Shown: piece after piece, positions 5,479-11,549 of the stretch
Position numbering within the stretch: the stretch's first letter is position 1
Layout of the letters: the number at the start of each line of letters is the position of its first letter
Assembly: GCA_902465495.1 (NCBI GenBank)
Contig: CABQND010000052.1
Location: 1-13,188 of the forward strand
DNA: 13,188 bases
Origin: an uncultured Eubacteriales bacterium
GTDB taxonomy: Bacteria; Bacillota; Clostridia; Christensenellales; Borkfalkiaceae
Direction of reading: 5' to 3'
Made by a program: the position numbers and the translations under genes
The notes under the pieces: generated by a model
What the model saw: only the letters and a program-made list of their open reading frames with translations
The model's database searches: none
Told to the model about the DNA's origin: nothing

Positions 5479-7342
5479 CACTCTTTTCTCCTTCGTAACA
5501 AATCTCTGCCGCCGTAGCGACACCCTGCTCGCCATTCTCTTTTTTGTCCTTGAAAAATACAAGAACGGTAAACAGAATAGAAAATTCCACAAACGGGAAT
5601 GAATAACGCACATCTTGTGCAGGAAGAGATATCAATAAACTGCAACCGTATAGCAAAAAGGGTAAAGCCAAAAGCAATAATTCTTTGTTGCGCTTCCACG
5701 TCACGACACAAGCAAATAACATCATCCAGTTATGGATCCCCGCCCGATACGCAAGAATGCGCCATATCGGTATATTATAGATACTTTCAGCGATCGGCGT
5801 CAAAAGCTTATTCAAAGCATTGGGTTCGGATGGATACCACTGCGGATATCTCTCTGAAGCATCAACCAGCTCCCAAGCACGCGTTTCAAAGCCAACAATG
5901 ACCGTTTCGTTATAGGTACCCTCAGCCCGACTCATCTCCCATACTAAAGAATTAATATCAAACAGAGTTTTCAAATACAAAACAGGTGCCTTCCCAAAAA
6001 GTTCAAGATTGGCGCGAATAACTTCACCCTGTAAACCTAACCGATCAAATTCCAGTATCCGTATTCCGACAACCCCCCAAACTCGTGTATTCTCATCCGC
6101 ATAGTAAGGATCCTTCTCATATCCTTCAACCCACTCTTCGACCGGCATGATCTTTTCCATCATAGTAATCGTCTGCTCCGACATTTCGAGCCCCGATGCC
6201 GCATACGCCCCCAGCATGTACAGCGGAATGGTATATGTCACATAAGACGGACTTTTTTCCGCATCTGCCGCAACAATGTATATGCGCGTCGCAGCAAATA
6301 CAAGAATGGCAGGCACCATGCAACAAGCACAAATGCGAACCGCAACTCTTGGATGACGTCGCACAAAATAAACGATTGCAAGTGCAAACGTGCTTATAGC
6401 GATCACATAAACTGCCATATGTCTCGTGATCGATGCCATTGACGCATACACCGCCAACAGCGCCAAATTTTTACCGTTTACCTTCTTTATAAGGCGATAA
6501 GCCGAAATCGAATACCCCAGCATGAACATGCTGAACACTACGTCTTTATATACGGTCGAAAGATACTTGATCACACCCAATCCGACTGTCAATAACAATA
6601 CCGTATACAAAATGACAGCTCGATCACCCTTATATTCGCGCAAAGTTTTTAAAATCAGATAATTGGTCAGAATCCAAATGATTGTCTGCGCGATGATAAT
6701 CGAAAAAGGATTATACCAAATCGTCATGCACAATTTGGTAAACGCAACAAACCCAATGGTATGCCAATCGGAATTATAATCCCAAATCCCTATGCCGTCA
6801 CTATTTAGTACAGCAGGATATCCAGCCGACGCAAAACAAGCGGATATTACCGCTATCAATGAAAAGCAAATCCAAAAAGTTTTTTTATTTCCGTCTTTTT
6901 CTTGCTGCGCGCTTTCGCGAACATATCGCAACGCAAACAATAAAACACCGTACAACGCAATCAATGCAACGAGAAAATACAGGTATGCGAACGGAACAAA
7001 AATACAGTGAAACACACTCTTGCCCGTCATTCTCAGACAACCGAGCTGTACTACTTCACTGAGCGGACTCATCACCAAAAAAAGAGCCGCAAAAATCCCG
7101 GCAATAACATACTCCGATTTTTTTGCCTCAGCATAAATATCAAATATACGGAATTTGCGAAAACAAACGATTGCCAACATCAAAAAGGTCGGAATCAGCC
7201 AAACATAAAAAACATCTCCCAAATCTTCCGCCGGGTTAAAAAACATGACAATCGTCAAAAACACAGCAACGATCAGAGAAAATACTTCCCAGAACCGTTC
7301 CTTCTCAATATTTAAAAATTTGTTTTTGATTTTCGTAAACAA
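5444..7342 (-). CDS. Large multi-pass membrane protein, probable GT-C-type glycosyltransferase partner
   Basis: The 632-aa protein has about a dozen hydrophobic helices (for example 18-35, 45-60, 77-93, 112-140, 155-175, 215-235, 245-265, 300-325, 336-352, 540-560, 555-575 and 582-597) and a large, probably external, loop at about 355-525. Possible active-site features in the first external loop are PAVLNSDG (177-183) and NSDWH (190-194). The C-terminal DVRYSFPF (577-584) resembles the xRY-x-FP signature of GT-C-like polymer glycosyltransferases and DUF6020-type proteins. It probably takes the lipid-linked sugar made and flipped by the two downstream proteins and adds it to an envelope polymer. 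The start is TTG (7340-7342) with GAGAGGG 7 nt upstream; the first in-frame ATG (Met33) would cut into the first helix. It is the first gene of the cassette and overlaps the GT by 35 bp. Its acceptor is unknown. Confidence 0.75.
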   Translation of the reverse strand: MFTKIKNKFLNIEKERFWEVFSLIVAVFLTIVMFFNPAEDLGDVFYVWLIPTFLMLAIVCFRKFRIFDIYAEAKKSEYVIAGIFAALFLVMSPLSEVVQLGCLRMTGKSVFHCIFVPFAYLYFLVALIALYGVLLFALRYVRESAQQEKDGNKKTFWICFSLIAVISACFASAGYPAVLNSDGIGIWDYNSDWHTIGFVAFTKLCMTIWYNPFSIIIAQTIIWILTNYLILKTLREYKGDRAVILYTVLLLTVGLGVIKYLSTVYKDVVFSMFMLGYSISAYRLIKKVNGKNLALLAVYASMASITRHMAVYVIAISTFALAIVYFVRRHPRVAVRICACCMVPAILVFAATRIYIVAADAEKSPSYVTYTIPLYMLGAYAASGLEMSEQTITMMEKIMPVEEWVEGYEKDPYYADENTRVWGVVGIRILEFDRLGLQGEVIRANLELFGKAPVLYLKTLFDINSLVWEMSRAEGTYNETVIVGFETRAWELVDASERYPQWYPSEPNALNKLLTPIAESIYNIPIWRILAYRAGIHNWMMLFACVVTWKRNKELLLLALPFLLYGCSLLISLPAQDVRYSFPFVEFSILFTVLVFFKDKKENGEQGVATAAEICYEGEKSDGQSCGTDSVL

Positions 7343-7411
7343 ATATTTACCCTCTCGTTTACACTTTTGCCGGCGCCACCCAACTCGTTTCGCATCTGCT
7401 GATAAATAATA

Positions 7412-7538
7412 TTGCCGTTTTCCGTATGGAAAACGGCAACAAGGGCACCCTTGTTGCGCAATCGAGCCAAACCAGGCTCCTCATTATTTTGTACAAACCG
7501 CTCCGACGCTATTCCGTTTCTTTTTATGCAAAACGGAA
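7412..7538. repeat. Cluster of four palindromes between rplL and the glycosylation cassette
   Basis: Four inverted repeats follow each other. (a) TTGCCGTTTTCC (7412-7423) with GGAAAACGGCAA (7428-7439), a perfect 12-bp stem with a 4-nt loop. (b) GCAACAAGGG (7436-7445) with CCCTTGTTGC (7448-7457), overlapping (a) by four bases. (c) GAGCC (7464-7468) with GGCTC (7475-7479). (d) TTCCGTTT (7512-7519) with AAACGGAA (7531-7538). None is followed by a U-run. A 79-codon minus-strand frame crosses the block (7312-7551) but begins inside the rplL terminator, lacks an SD and is not a recognised protein. The block may be a palindromic repeat element or a structured leader of the cassette. Confidence 0.6.
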
Positions 7539-7572
7539 AAACAGGCGGCACGCATTTATGCCGCCTGTTTTT
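7537..7572 (-). terminator. Terminator of rplJ-rplL
   Basis: AAAAACAGGCGGCA (7537-7550) pairs with TGCCGCCTGTTTTT (7559-7572) around an 8-nt loop. The stem has a GC-rich core and ends in a T-run in both directions, so it could act on either strand. On the minus strand it lies 28 nt past the rplL stop. Transcription into rpoB, the usual next gene, is neither needed nor possible here because rpoB is absent. Confidence 0.9.
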
Positions 7573-7600
7573 TAATTGATCTCTTTTAAAGACAAAGCAA

Positions 7601-7975
7601 TTAGTCGATCGTGACTTCTGCGCCAGCTTCTTTCATGCGGGCAGCGATCTTTTCTGCTTCTTCTTTGTTGACGCCTTCTTTGATCATGCCGAGGCTTTCA
7701 ACGAGAGCTTTTGCTTCAGCAAGGCCCAAAGACGTGAATTCACGAACAGCCTTGATAACCTCGATCTTCTTAGCACCGATGTCTTTGAGTTTAACGTTGA
7801 ACTCCGTCTTCTCTTCAACAGCTTCTGCAGCAGCGCCGGCAGCGGGAGCAGCAGCAACAGCTACGGGAGCAGCAGCGCTTACACCAAACTCCTCTTCCAA
7901 AGCCTTCACGAGCTCGTTGAGCTCAACAACCGTCATACCTTTGATCTCTTCGATAAACTTAGCGATATCAGCCAT
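7601..7975 (-). CDS. rplL: 50S ribosomal protein L7/L12 (bL12)
   Basis: Flexible stalk protein that recruits and activates translational GTPases. The 124 aa fit the family. The N-terminal dimerisation and L10-binding domain spans residues 1-33, the Ala-rich hinge 34-52, and the C-terminal domain 55-124, with the factor-binding helix KKIEVIKAVREFTSLGLAEA at 69-88. After ALVE the usual APKPVKEGV is replaced by SLGMIKEGV, a small lineage difference. The SD GGAGG lies 9 nt before ATG (7973-7975). It follows rplJ by 100 nt; that spacer has a CGCCGC/GCGGCG hairpin (8027-8047) without U-run, possibly an mRNA stability element that helps L12 reach its fourfold-plus excess. It is last in its unit, before a terminator. 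Confidence 0.98.
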   Translation of the reverse strand: MADIAKFIEEIKGMTVVELNELVKALEEEFGVSAAAPVAVAAAPAAGAAAEAVEEKTEFNVKLKDIGAKKIEVIKAVREFTSLGLAEAKALVESLGMIKEGVNKEEAEKIAARMKEAGAEVTID

Positions 7976-8026
7976 TTTAATATTCCTCCGAATTCTTTTT
8001 AAAATTATTTTTCCCGCTTTCTTTTA

Positions 8027-8047
8027 CGCCGCAGCGGACAGGCGGCG
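8027..8047 (-). other. Hairpin in the rplJ-rplL spacer
   Basis: CGCCGC (8027-8032) pairs with GCGGCG (8042-8047) around a 9-nt loop. The following RNA is UAAAAGAAAG, so it is not a terminator. A structure here could shield the rplL message from decay or set the relative output of rplL. The remaining spacer bases toward rplL are A/T-rich and carry only the rplL SD. Confidence 0.4.
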
Positions 8048-8075
8048 ACTCACGCCGCATTCACGAAAAAACGCT

Positions 8076-8600
8076 TTATGCGCCTTTCTTTTCCGCGATC
8101 GCATTGAGCGCGACCACAACGCCTCTGAGCATTGCGGAAAGCACTCCTGCAAAATTCGCGATCGGAGCCTGCATCGAACCGAGCATCTTCGCAATGAGTT
8201 CTTCTTTCGAAGGCATCGTCGCGAGAGCTTTGATCCCGTTTACATCTACATACGCGCCGTCGACATATGCGCTCTTCGGAATGATCTTTTCGGGCAACGC
8301 TTTCACCGCATCCGCAAATATCTTTGCGGCAGCCGTTTCATCCGGGCTGAACGCGGTAGCAGTCGGGCCGTTGAGATCGTTATCAAAAGCAGTCACGCCG
8401 AGTTCGTTCATTGCCTTGCGCACGAGCGTATTTTTATAAACTTTGTACTCGACACCTGCGGCACGGAACTTGTTGCGCAGATCGGAAACTTCCGCAACGG
8501 TCAAACCCTTATAATCGACGAATATGACCGACTTGCTGTTCTGGATCTTCGCTTTGATCTCCTCGACTACCTGCTTCTTTGCCTCTAAATTAGCCGACAT
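8076..8600 (-). CDS. rplJ: 50S ribosomal protein L10 (uL10)
   Basis: Base of the ribosomal stalk: binds 23S rRNA with its N-terminal domain and L12 dimers with its C-terminal helix; the L10-L12 complex autoregulates its own mRNA. The protein is 174 aa. Visible landmarks are the N-terminal KKQVVEEIKAKI, SVIFVDYKGLTVAEVSDLR, the EYKVYKNTLVRKAM basic rRNA-binding strand, and the C-terminal ANFAGVLSAMLRGVVVALNA helix that carries L12 dimers. The SD AGGAGG lies 7-8 nt before ATG (8598-8600). Its 5' UTR is exceptional: about 730 nt, holding an L10 leader, an attenuator and a tandem 230-bp repeat. Confidence 0.98.
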   Translation of the reverse strand: MSANLEAKKQVVEEIKAKIQNSKSVIFVDYKGLTVAEVSDLRNKFRAAGVEYKVYKNTLVRKAMNELGVTAFDNDLNGPTATAFSPDETAAAKIFADAVKALPEKIIPKSAYVDGAYVDVNGIKALATMPSKEELIAKMLGSMQAPIANFAGVLSAMLRGVVVALNAIAEKKGA

Positions 8601-8620
8601 TTTTTACCTCCTATAAATAT

Positions 8621-9160
8621 TTTCCTCACAAAAATCGTTTTGAGCTGACAAAACGATTTTTCGTGATTTCAGGGCGACAACGATGTTCGCTCGCATGCGC
8701 GCTCTGCATCGTTTTCTCCCTCTGCGCGATGCCCTTTCGGGCACACCTCTTTTACGCATCGCGCATTCCCCCTCTTTCCGCAAGCCTTACGGCAATTTGG
8801 GGGCGCGGGCGCAAAAGCGCGGTTTTGCTTGCGCAGTGATTTTTAACAATTTTCCTCACAAAAATCGTTTTGAGCTGACAAAACGATTTTTCGTGATTTC
8901 AGGGCGACAACGATGTTCGCTCGCATGCGCGCTCTGCATCGTTTTCTCCCTCTGCGCGATGCCCTTTCGGGCACACCTCTTTTACGCATCGCGCATTCCC
9001 CCTCTTTCCGCAAGCCTTACGGCAATTTGGGGGCGCGGGCGCAAAAGCGCGGTTTTGCTTGCGCAGTGATTTTTAACAATTTTCCTCACAAAAATCGTTT
9101 TGAGCTGACAAAACGATTTTTCGTGATTTCAGGGCGACAACGATGTTCGCTCGCATGCGC
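8621..9160. repeat. 230-bp perfect tandem repeat, 2.35 copies, inside the rplJ 5' UTR
   Basis: Copy 1 (8621-8850) and copy 2 (8851-9080) are identical base for base when read side by side. Copy 3 matches for its first 80 bases (9081-9160) and then diverges with a two-base TC insertion. The layout is R-X-R-X-R, with an 80-bp R and a 150-bp X. R contains a 12-bp AT-rich hairpin; X contains a 10-bp inverted repeat TGCGCGATGC/GCATCGCGCA (8723-8732 with 8756-8765) and GC-rich palindromic stretches. The period is not a multiple of three and no reading frame is conserved across copies, so it is not coding. It is not a CRISPR: units are long and there are no unique spacers. Confidence 0.95.
8627..8665. 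other. Hairpin of the repeat unit (also at 8857-8895 and 9087-9125)
   Basis: AAAAATCGTTTT (8630-8641) pairs perfectly with AAAACGATTTTT (8650-8661) around an 8-nt loop GAGCTGAC; CAC and GTG outside it add three pairs past a bulged C. It occurs three times, 230 bp apart. On the minus strand the 3' arm ends in a U5 run, so it resembles a weak bidirectional terminator, but the stem has only two G-C pairs per 12. Copy 1 ends about 27 nt upstream of the rplJ start codon. Confidence 0.65.
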
Positions 9161-9199
9161 TCGCTCTGCATCGCCCTCCCCTTTTGTGCTTATGCACAT

Positions 9200-9233
9200 A
9201 AAAAAGTCCTTGTACCGGGAGGATACAAGGACT
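9200..9233 (-). terminator. Intrinsic attenuator in the L10 leader
   Basis: In the minus-strand RNA, AGUCCUUGUA (9224-9233) pairs with UACAAGGACU (9205-9214) around a 9-nt loop and is followed at once by a U-run (9200-9204). It lies about 100 nt after the predicted rplJ transcription start. L10 leaders in Bacillota are known to end in such a terminator, controlled by L10-L12 binding upstream. Confidence 0.85.
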
Positions 9234-9260
9234 GGCTTTACTCTGTAAACAGTCAAACGT

Positions 9261-9320
9261 ATTACCTCGGCGGGCTGCAACGCAATTAAACCAAACGGTG
9301 CCTGCTTTCTGCGGTACTAT
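9261..9320 (-). ncRNA. L10 ribosomal-protein leader
   Basis: In the minus-strand RNA, just after the promoter, the segments CCGCAGAAAGCAGGCACCG, UUUAAUU and GCCCGCCGAGGUAAU occur in the order found in the L10 leader family of Bacillota. The attenuator follows within 30 nt and rplJ is the next gene. The known role is binding of the L10-L12 complex to switch the downstream terminator on. The call rests on remembered consensus plus position; a covariance-model scan against the Rfam L10_leader model would settle it. Confidence 0.8.
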
Positions 9321-9335
9321 GAAATTTTCCTGTAC

Positions 9336-9364
9336 ATTATACCGCCGTCAAGGCGTTCTGTCAA
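9336..9364 (-). promoter_or_regulatory. Perfect-consensus sigma-A promoter for rplJ-rplL
   Basis: TTGACA (9359-9364), 17 bp, TATAAT (9336-9341) on the minus strand: both hexamers and the spacing are exact consensus. The predicted start of transcription is near 9329. The -35 lies only 18 nt past the rplA stop, so rplJL is transcribed separately at high level and may also receive read-through from the rplKA unit; no terminator is seen between them. Confidence 0.92.
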
Positions 9365-9381
9365 CTGTTTTTCGCGGTAAA

Positions 9382-10071
9382 TTACAATTTCGCGAAGTTC
9401 ACCTTCACGCCGGGGCCCATCGTGCTGGATACCGCAACGCTCTTGATGTACTGACCTTTTGCCGCAGCCGGTTTCGCTTTTACGATCGCGTCCATGAGTG
9501 CGGTGAAGTTTTCCGCGAGTTTTTCTTTGCCGAAGCTCTTCTTGCCGATCGGGCAGTGAATGATCGCCGTTTTGTCCAAACGATATTCTACTTTACCGGC
9601 TTTGACTTCCGCGATCGCTTTCGCGACATCCATCGTCACCGTGCCGGACTTCGGGTTCGGCATCAAGCCCTTCGGACCGAGCACTTTACCGATGCGGCCG
9701 ACGACGCCCATCATGTCGGGCGTTGTGATTACGACGTCGAAATCAAACCAGTTCTCCGTCTGGATCTTCTGGATCATTTCTTCCGCGCCGACATAATCGG
9801 CACCCGCCTGCTGAGCGATGTCTGCACGTTCGCCCTTGGCGATGACCAAAACCTTCTTGCTTTTGCCCGTGCCGTTGGGAAGAACGAGAACGCCGCGGAC
9901 CTGCTGATCCGCCTGGCGGGGATCAACGCCGAGGCGCACGTGCAATTCGATGGTTTCATCAAATTTCGCTTTTGCGGTTTCGACGACAAGACCCATCGCC
10001 TCGTCGACGTCGTATAATTTGGAACGATCGTATGCCTTTAAGCTGTCGGCATATTTTTTCCCGTATTTCAT
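9382..10071 (-). CDS. rplA: 50S ribosomal protein L1 (uL1)
   Basis: Binds the mobile L1 stalk of 23S rRNA, assists E-site tRNA release and in many bacteria represses its own rplK-rplA mRNA. The 229 aa are normal length. Signatures are KYADSLKAYD at the start, the GTGK segment (67-70), LGPKGLMPNPKSGTV (131-145) and the C-terminal VAVSSTMGPGVKVN. The SD AAGGAGGT lies 7-8 nt before ATG (10069-10071). It follows rplK by 56 nt. No clear copy of the L1-binding rRNA mimic could be identified by eye near rplK. Confidence 0.98.
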   Translation of the reverse strand: MKYGKKYADSLKAYDRSKLYDVDEAMGLVVETAKAKFDETIELHVRLGVDPRQADQQVRGVLVLPNGTGKSKKVLVIAKGERADIAQQAGADYVGAEEMIQKIQTENWFDFDVVITTPDMMGVVGRIGKVLGPKGLMPNPKSGTVTMDVAKAIAEVKAGKVEYRLDKTAIIHCPIGKKSFGKEKLAENFTALMDAIVKAKPAAAKGQYIKSVAVSSTMGPGVKVNFAKL

Positions 10072-10127
10072 TTATTTTACCTCCTTGTGGTGCGTGCGAG
10101 ATGTGATCTCTCCCACATTCTCCTTAA

Positions 10128-10553
10128 TTACTCTTCGACGGTCACGCCCATGCTGCGGGCAGTGCCTTTGACCATGCTCTTCGCGGAATCGAGCGAAGTC
10201 GTGTTGAGGTCGGGCATTTTCAGCTTCGCGATCTCTTCGACCTGCGCGGCGGTGAGCTTCGCAACCTTGTCGCGGTTGGGTTTTGCGCTTCCGCTCTCGA
10301 TCTTGCACGCTTTCTTAATGAGCACGGGCACGGGCGGCGTTTTCAGAATAAAGGTAAAGGAACGATCCTGGTAGATGGTGATGACCACGGGAATGATCAA
10401 CCCTGCCTGATCGGCGGTTTTCGCATTGAATTCCTTGGTGAAGCCGGGAATGTTGATGCCGTGCGGACCGAGTGTGGAACCGACGGGCGGACCCGGGGTA
10501 GCTTTGCCTGCGGGCAGCTGCAATTTGACGACCGCAGTGATCTTCTTAGCCAT
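10128..10553 (-). CDS. rplK: 50S ribosomal protein L11 (uL11), variant thiopeptide loop
   Basis: Part of the GTPase-associated centre with 23S rRNA helices 43/44; required for RelA-type stringent activation and the site of thiopeptide action. The 141 aa match the family: MAKKITAVVKLQLPAGKATP, then TADQAGLIIPVVITIYQDRS, and the C-terminal ELKMPDLN-like LKMPDLNTTSLDSAKSMVKG and GTARSMG. The proline-rich loop reads PGPPVGSTLGPHGINIPGF; Pro22 and Pro23 are kept, but the usual Pro26 is Ser, Ala27 is Thr, Gln30 is Pro and Met36 is Pro. The SD CAGGAGGAG lies about 6-7 nt before ATG. It follows nusG by 86 nt; that spacer holds an AAGCGC/GCGCTT hairpin (10585-10608) with a 12-nt loop. Confidence 0.98.
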   Translation of the reverse strand: MAKKITAVVKLQLPAGKATPGPPVGSTLGPHGINIPGFTKEFNAKTADQAGLIIPVVITIYQDRSFTFILKTPPVPVLIKKACKIESGSAKPNRDKVAKLTAAQVEEIAKLKMPDLNTTSLDSAKSMVKGTARSMGVTVEE

Positions 10554-10584
10554 AAGTTCTCCTCCTGAGATTGTGGTTTTAGCA

Positions 10585-10608
10585 AAGCGCCTCTAAAAAT
10601 TTGCGCTT
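10585..10608 (-). other. Hairpin in the nusG-rplK spacer
   Basis: AAGCGC (10585-10590) pairs with GCGCTT (10603-10608) around an AT-rich 12-nt loop. On the minus strand the RNA after it is UGCUAAAACC, so it is not a terminator. It lies about 30 nt upstream of the rplK start in a position where regulation of rplK-rplA translation could act, but no specific homology to an L1 target was seen. Confidence 0.35.
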
Positions 10609-10639
10609 CTCCCACTTTATTCGAAAAAGGGGTTGTCCC

Positions 10640-11209
10640 TTATTCGTCCTGTTGTTCGGTCGGCGCAGGTTCCGTAAGATTGAGCTTGCGGATCTGCACG
10701 TATTCCACTTCCACGTCGGTATTCCTGCCGAACATGAGCACGTTGACCTTCGCTTTCTGCGCCGTGTCGTTGAGCTCCTTGATCTTGCCGACGAATCCCG
10801 CAAGCGGGCCGGCATCGATGCTCACATCGTCGCCTACTGCAAAGTCGGCGTCGATCGCAACCGATTCAAGCTGCATCTTGCGAACCTCTTCGTCTTTGAG
10901 CGGCAAGGGCCTGCCCTGCGGACCGACGAAACCGGTCACGCCGCGCGTGTTCGTCACCAGATACCATACCTGGTTGGAATAGATCATCTTAATAAAGACA
11001 TAGCAAGGAAGAAGTTTGCGTTCAACGACCTTCTTTTTGCCGTTCTTTTCTTCGATGGTCTGCTCCATCGGAATTTTCAAATCGAATATATTGTCTTGCA
11101 GATTGTTGTTTTCGATCAGACGCTCCAGGCTGTCTTTGACCATCGCTTCATACCCCGAATAGGTATGCAGGACGTACCACTTTGCCTGGCTTTCGAGAGA
11201 ATTTTCCAT
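10640..11209 (-). CDS. nusG: Transcription termination/antitermination factor NusG
   Basis: Binds the clamp of RNA polymerase through its NGN domain and links it to Rho or to ribosomal S10 through its KOW domain. The 189 aa contain the NGN domain at about 9-115 (WYVLHTYSGYE at 11-21, LLPCYVFIKM at 66-75, TGFVG at 92-96) and the KOW domain from about 123 (VGDDVSIDAGPLAGFVGKI), ending GRNTDVEVEYVQIRKL, then a short acidic tail. The GAGGAG SD is close to the ATG at 11207-11209. It lies 15 nt after secE in the conserved order secE-nusG-rplK-rplA. Confidence 0.98.
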   Translation of the reverse strand: MENSLESQAKWYVLHTYSGYEAMVKDSLERLIENNNLQDNIFDLKIPMEQTIEEKNGKKKVVERKLLPCYVFIKMIYSNQVWYLVTNTRGVTGFVGPQGRPLPLKDEEVRKMQLESVAIDADFAVGDDVSIDAGPLAGFVGKIKELNDTAQKAKVNVLMFGRNTDVEVEYVQIRKLNLTEPAPTEQQDE

Positions 11210-11224
11210 ACTCTCCTCTCCCCT

Positions 11225-11452
11225 TTATGCGCCGAGGTTCGAAATCAGTCCCAAAAGCGCGTTCAAGCCGTAGTTGATGGCGGTAAATACGATCAAAAAG
11301 ATCACGACGACCGCGATTACCACACCCGTCGATTTTACGACCTTGCCGAACGACGGCCAGGTTACTTTTTTCAGCTCCGAGAAAACTTCTTTCAGCTTTC
11401 TGCCCATTCTCACAAAGATATTGGGCTTTTTGACAGCGGTTTTTGCTTTCAT
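11225..11452 (-). CDS. secE: Preprotein translocase subunit SecE
   Basis: Small essential subunit that clamps SecY in the translocon. The 75-aa protein is the single-helix form usual in Gram-positives: a basic N-terminus (KAKTAVKKPN), an amphipathic surface helix with the family signature ELKKVTWPSFGKVVKST (26-42), then one transmembrane helix (about 43-62) and a short outside tail. The SD GAGG lies 5-6 nt before ATG. It sits between rpmG (97 nt upstream) and nusG (15 nt downstream). No tRNA-Trp gene lies in the rpmG-secE spacer. Confidence 0.95.
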   Translation of the reverse strand: MKAKTAVKKPNIFVRMGRKLKEVFSELKKVTWPSFGKVVKSTGVVIAVVVIFLIVFTAINYGLNALLGLISNLGA

Positions 11453-11549
11453 TTTAACCTCTCAAAAATTTTCGCGCAGACCTCGCATTCGCGCAAAAGG
11501 ACTGCCTGTGCCGCACGCATTCCTTTGCACGGCGCCTCCCCTTATGCGA

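Noticed and set aside
4486..5517. Plus-strand 343-codon open frame opposite the glycosyltransferase
   Set aside because: Basic, low-complexity translation with no SD; the minus-strand frame has clear GT2 motifs.
7312..7551. 79-codon minus-strand open frame between rplL and the membrane protein
   Set aside because: Its start codon lies in the loop of the rplL terminator, it has no SD, its sequence is dictated by palindromes, and it runs into the next gene. A repeat-derived frame is more likely; a small protein cannot be fully excluded.
8621..9160. CRISPR array
   Set aside because: Only 2.35 units, each 230 bp and identical throughout, with no unique spacers and no cas genes.
8683..9248. Two overlapping plus-strand open frames of 128 and 111 codons starting with the same residues
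   Set aside because: They are the same repeat unit read twice. The period (230) is not divisible by three, so frames shift between copies, there is no SD, and the composition (many Arg, Phe, Ser) does not look like a protein.
11453..11549. Possible tRNA-Trp gene in the rpmG-secE spacer, a common location in Bacillota
   Set aside because: No acceptor stem, T-loop or CCA-anticodon arm could be found in these 97 bases.
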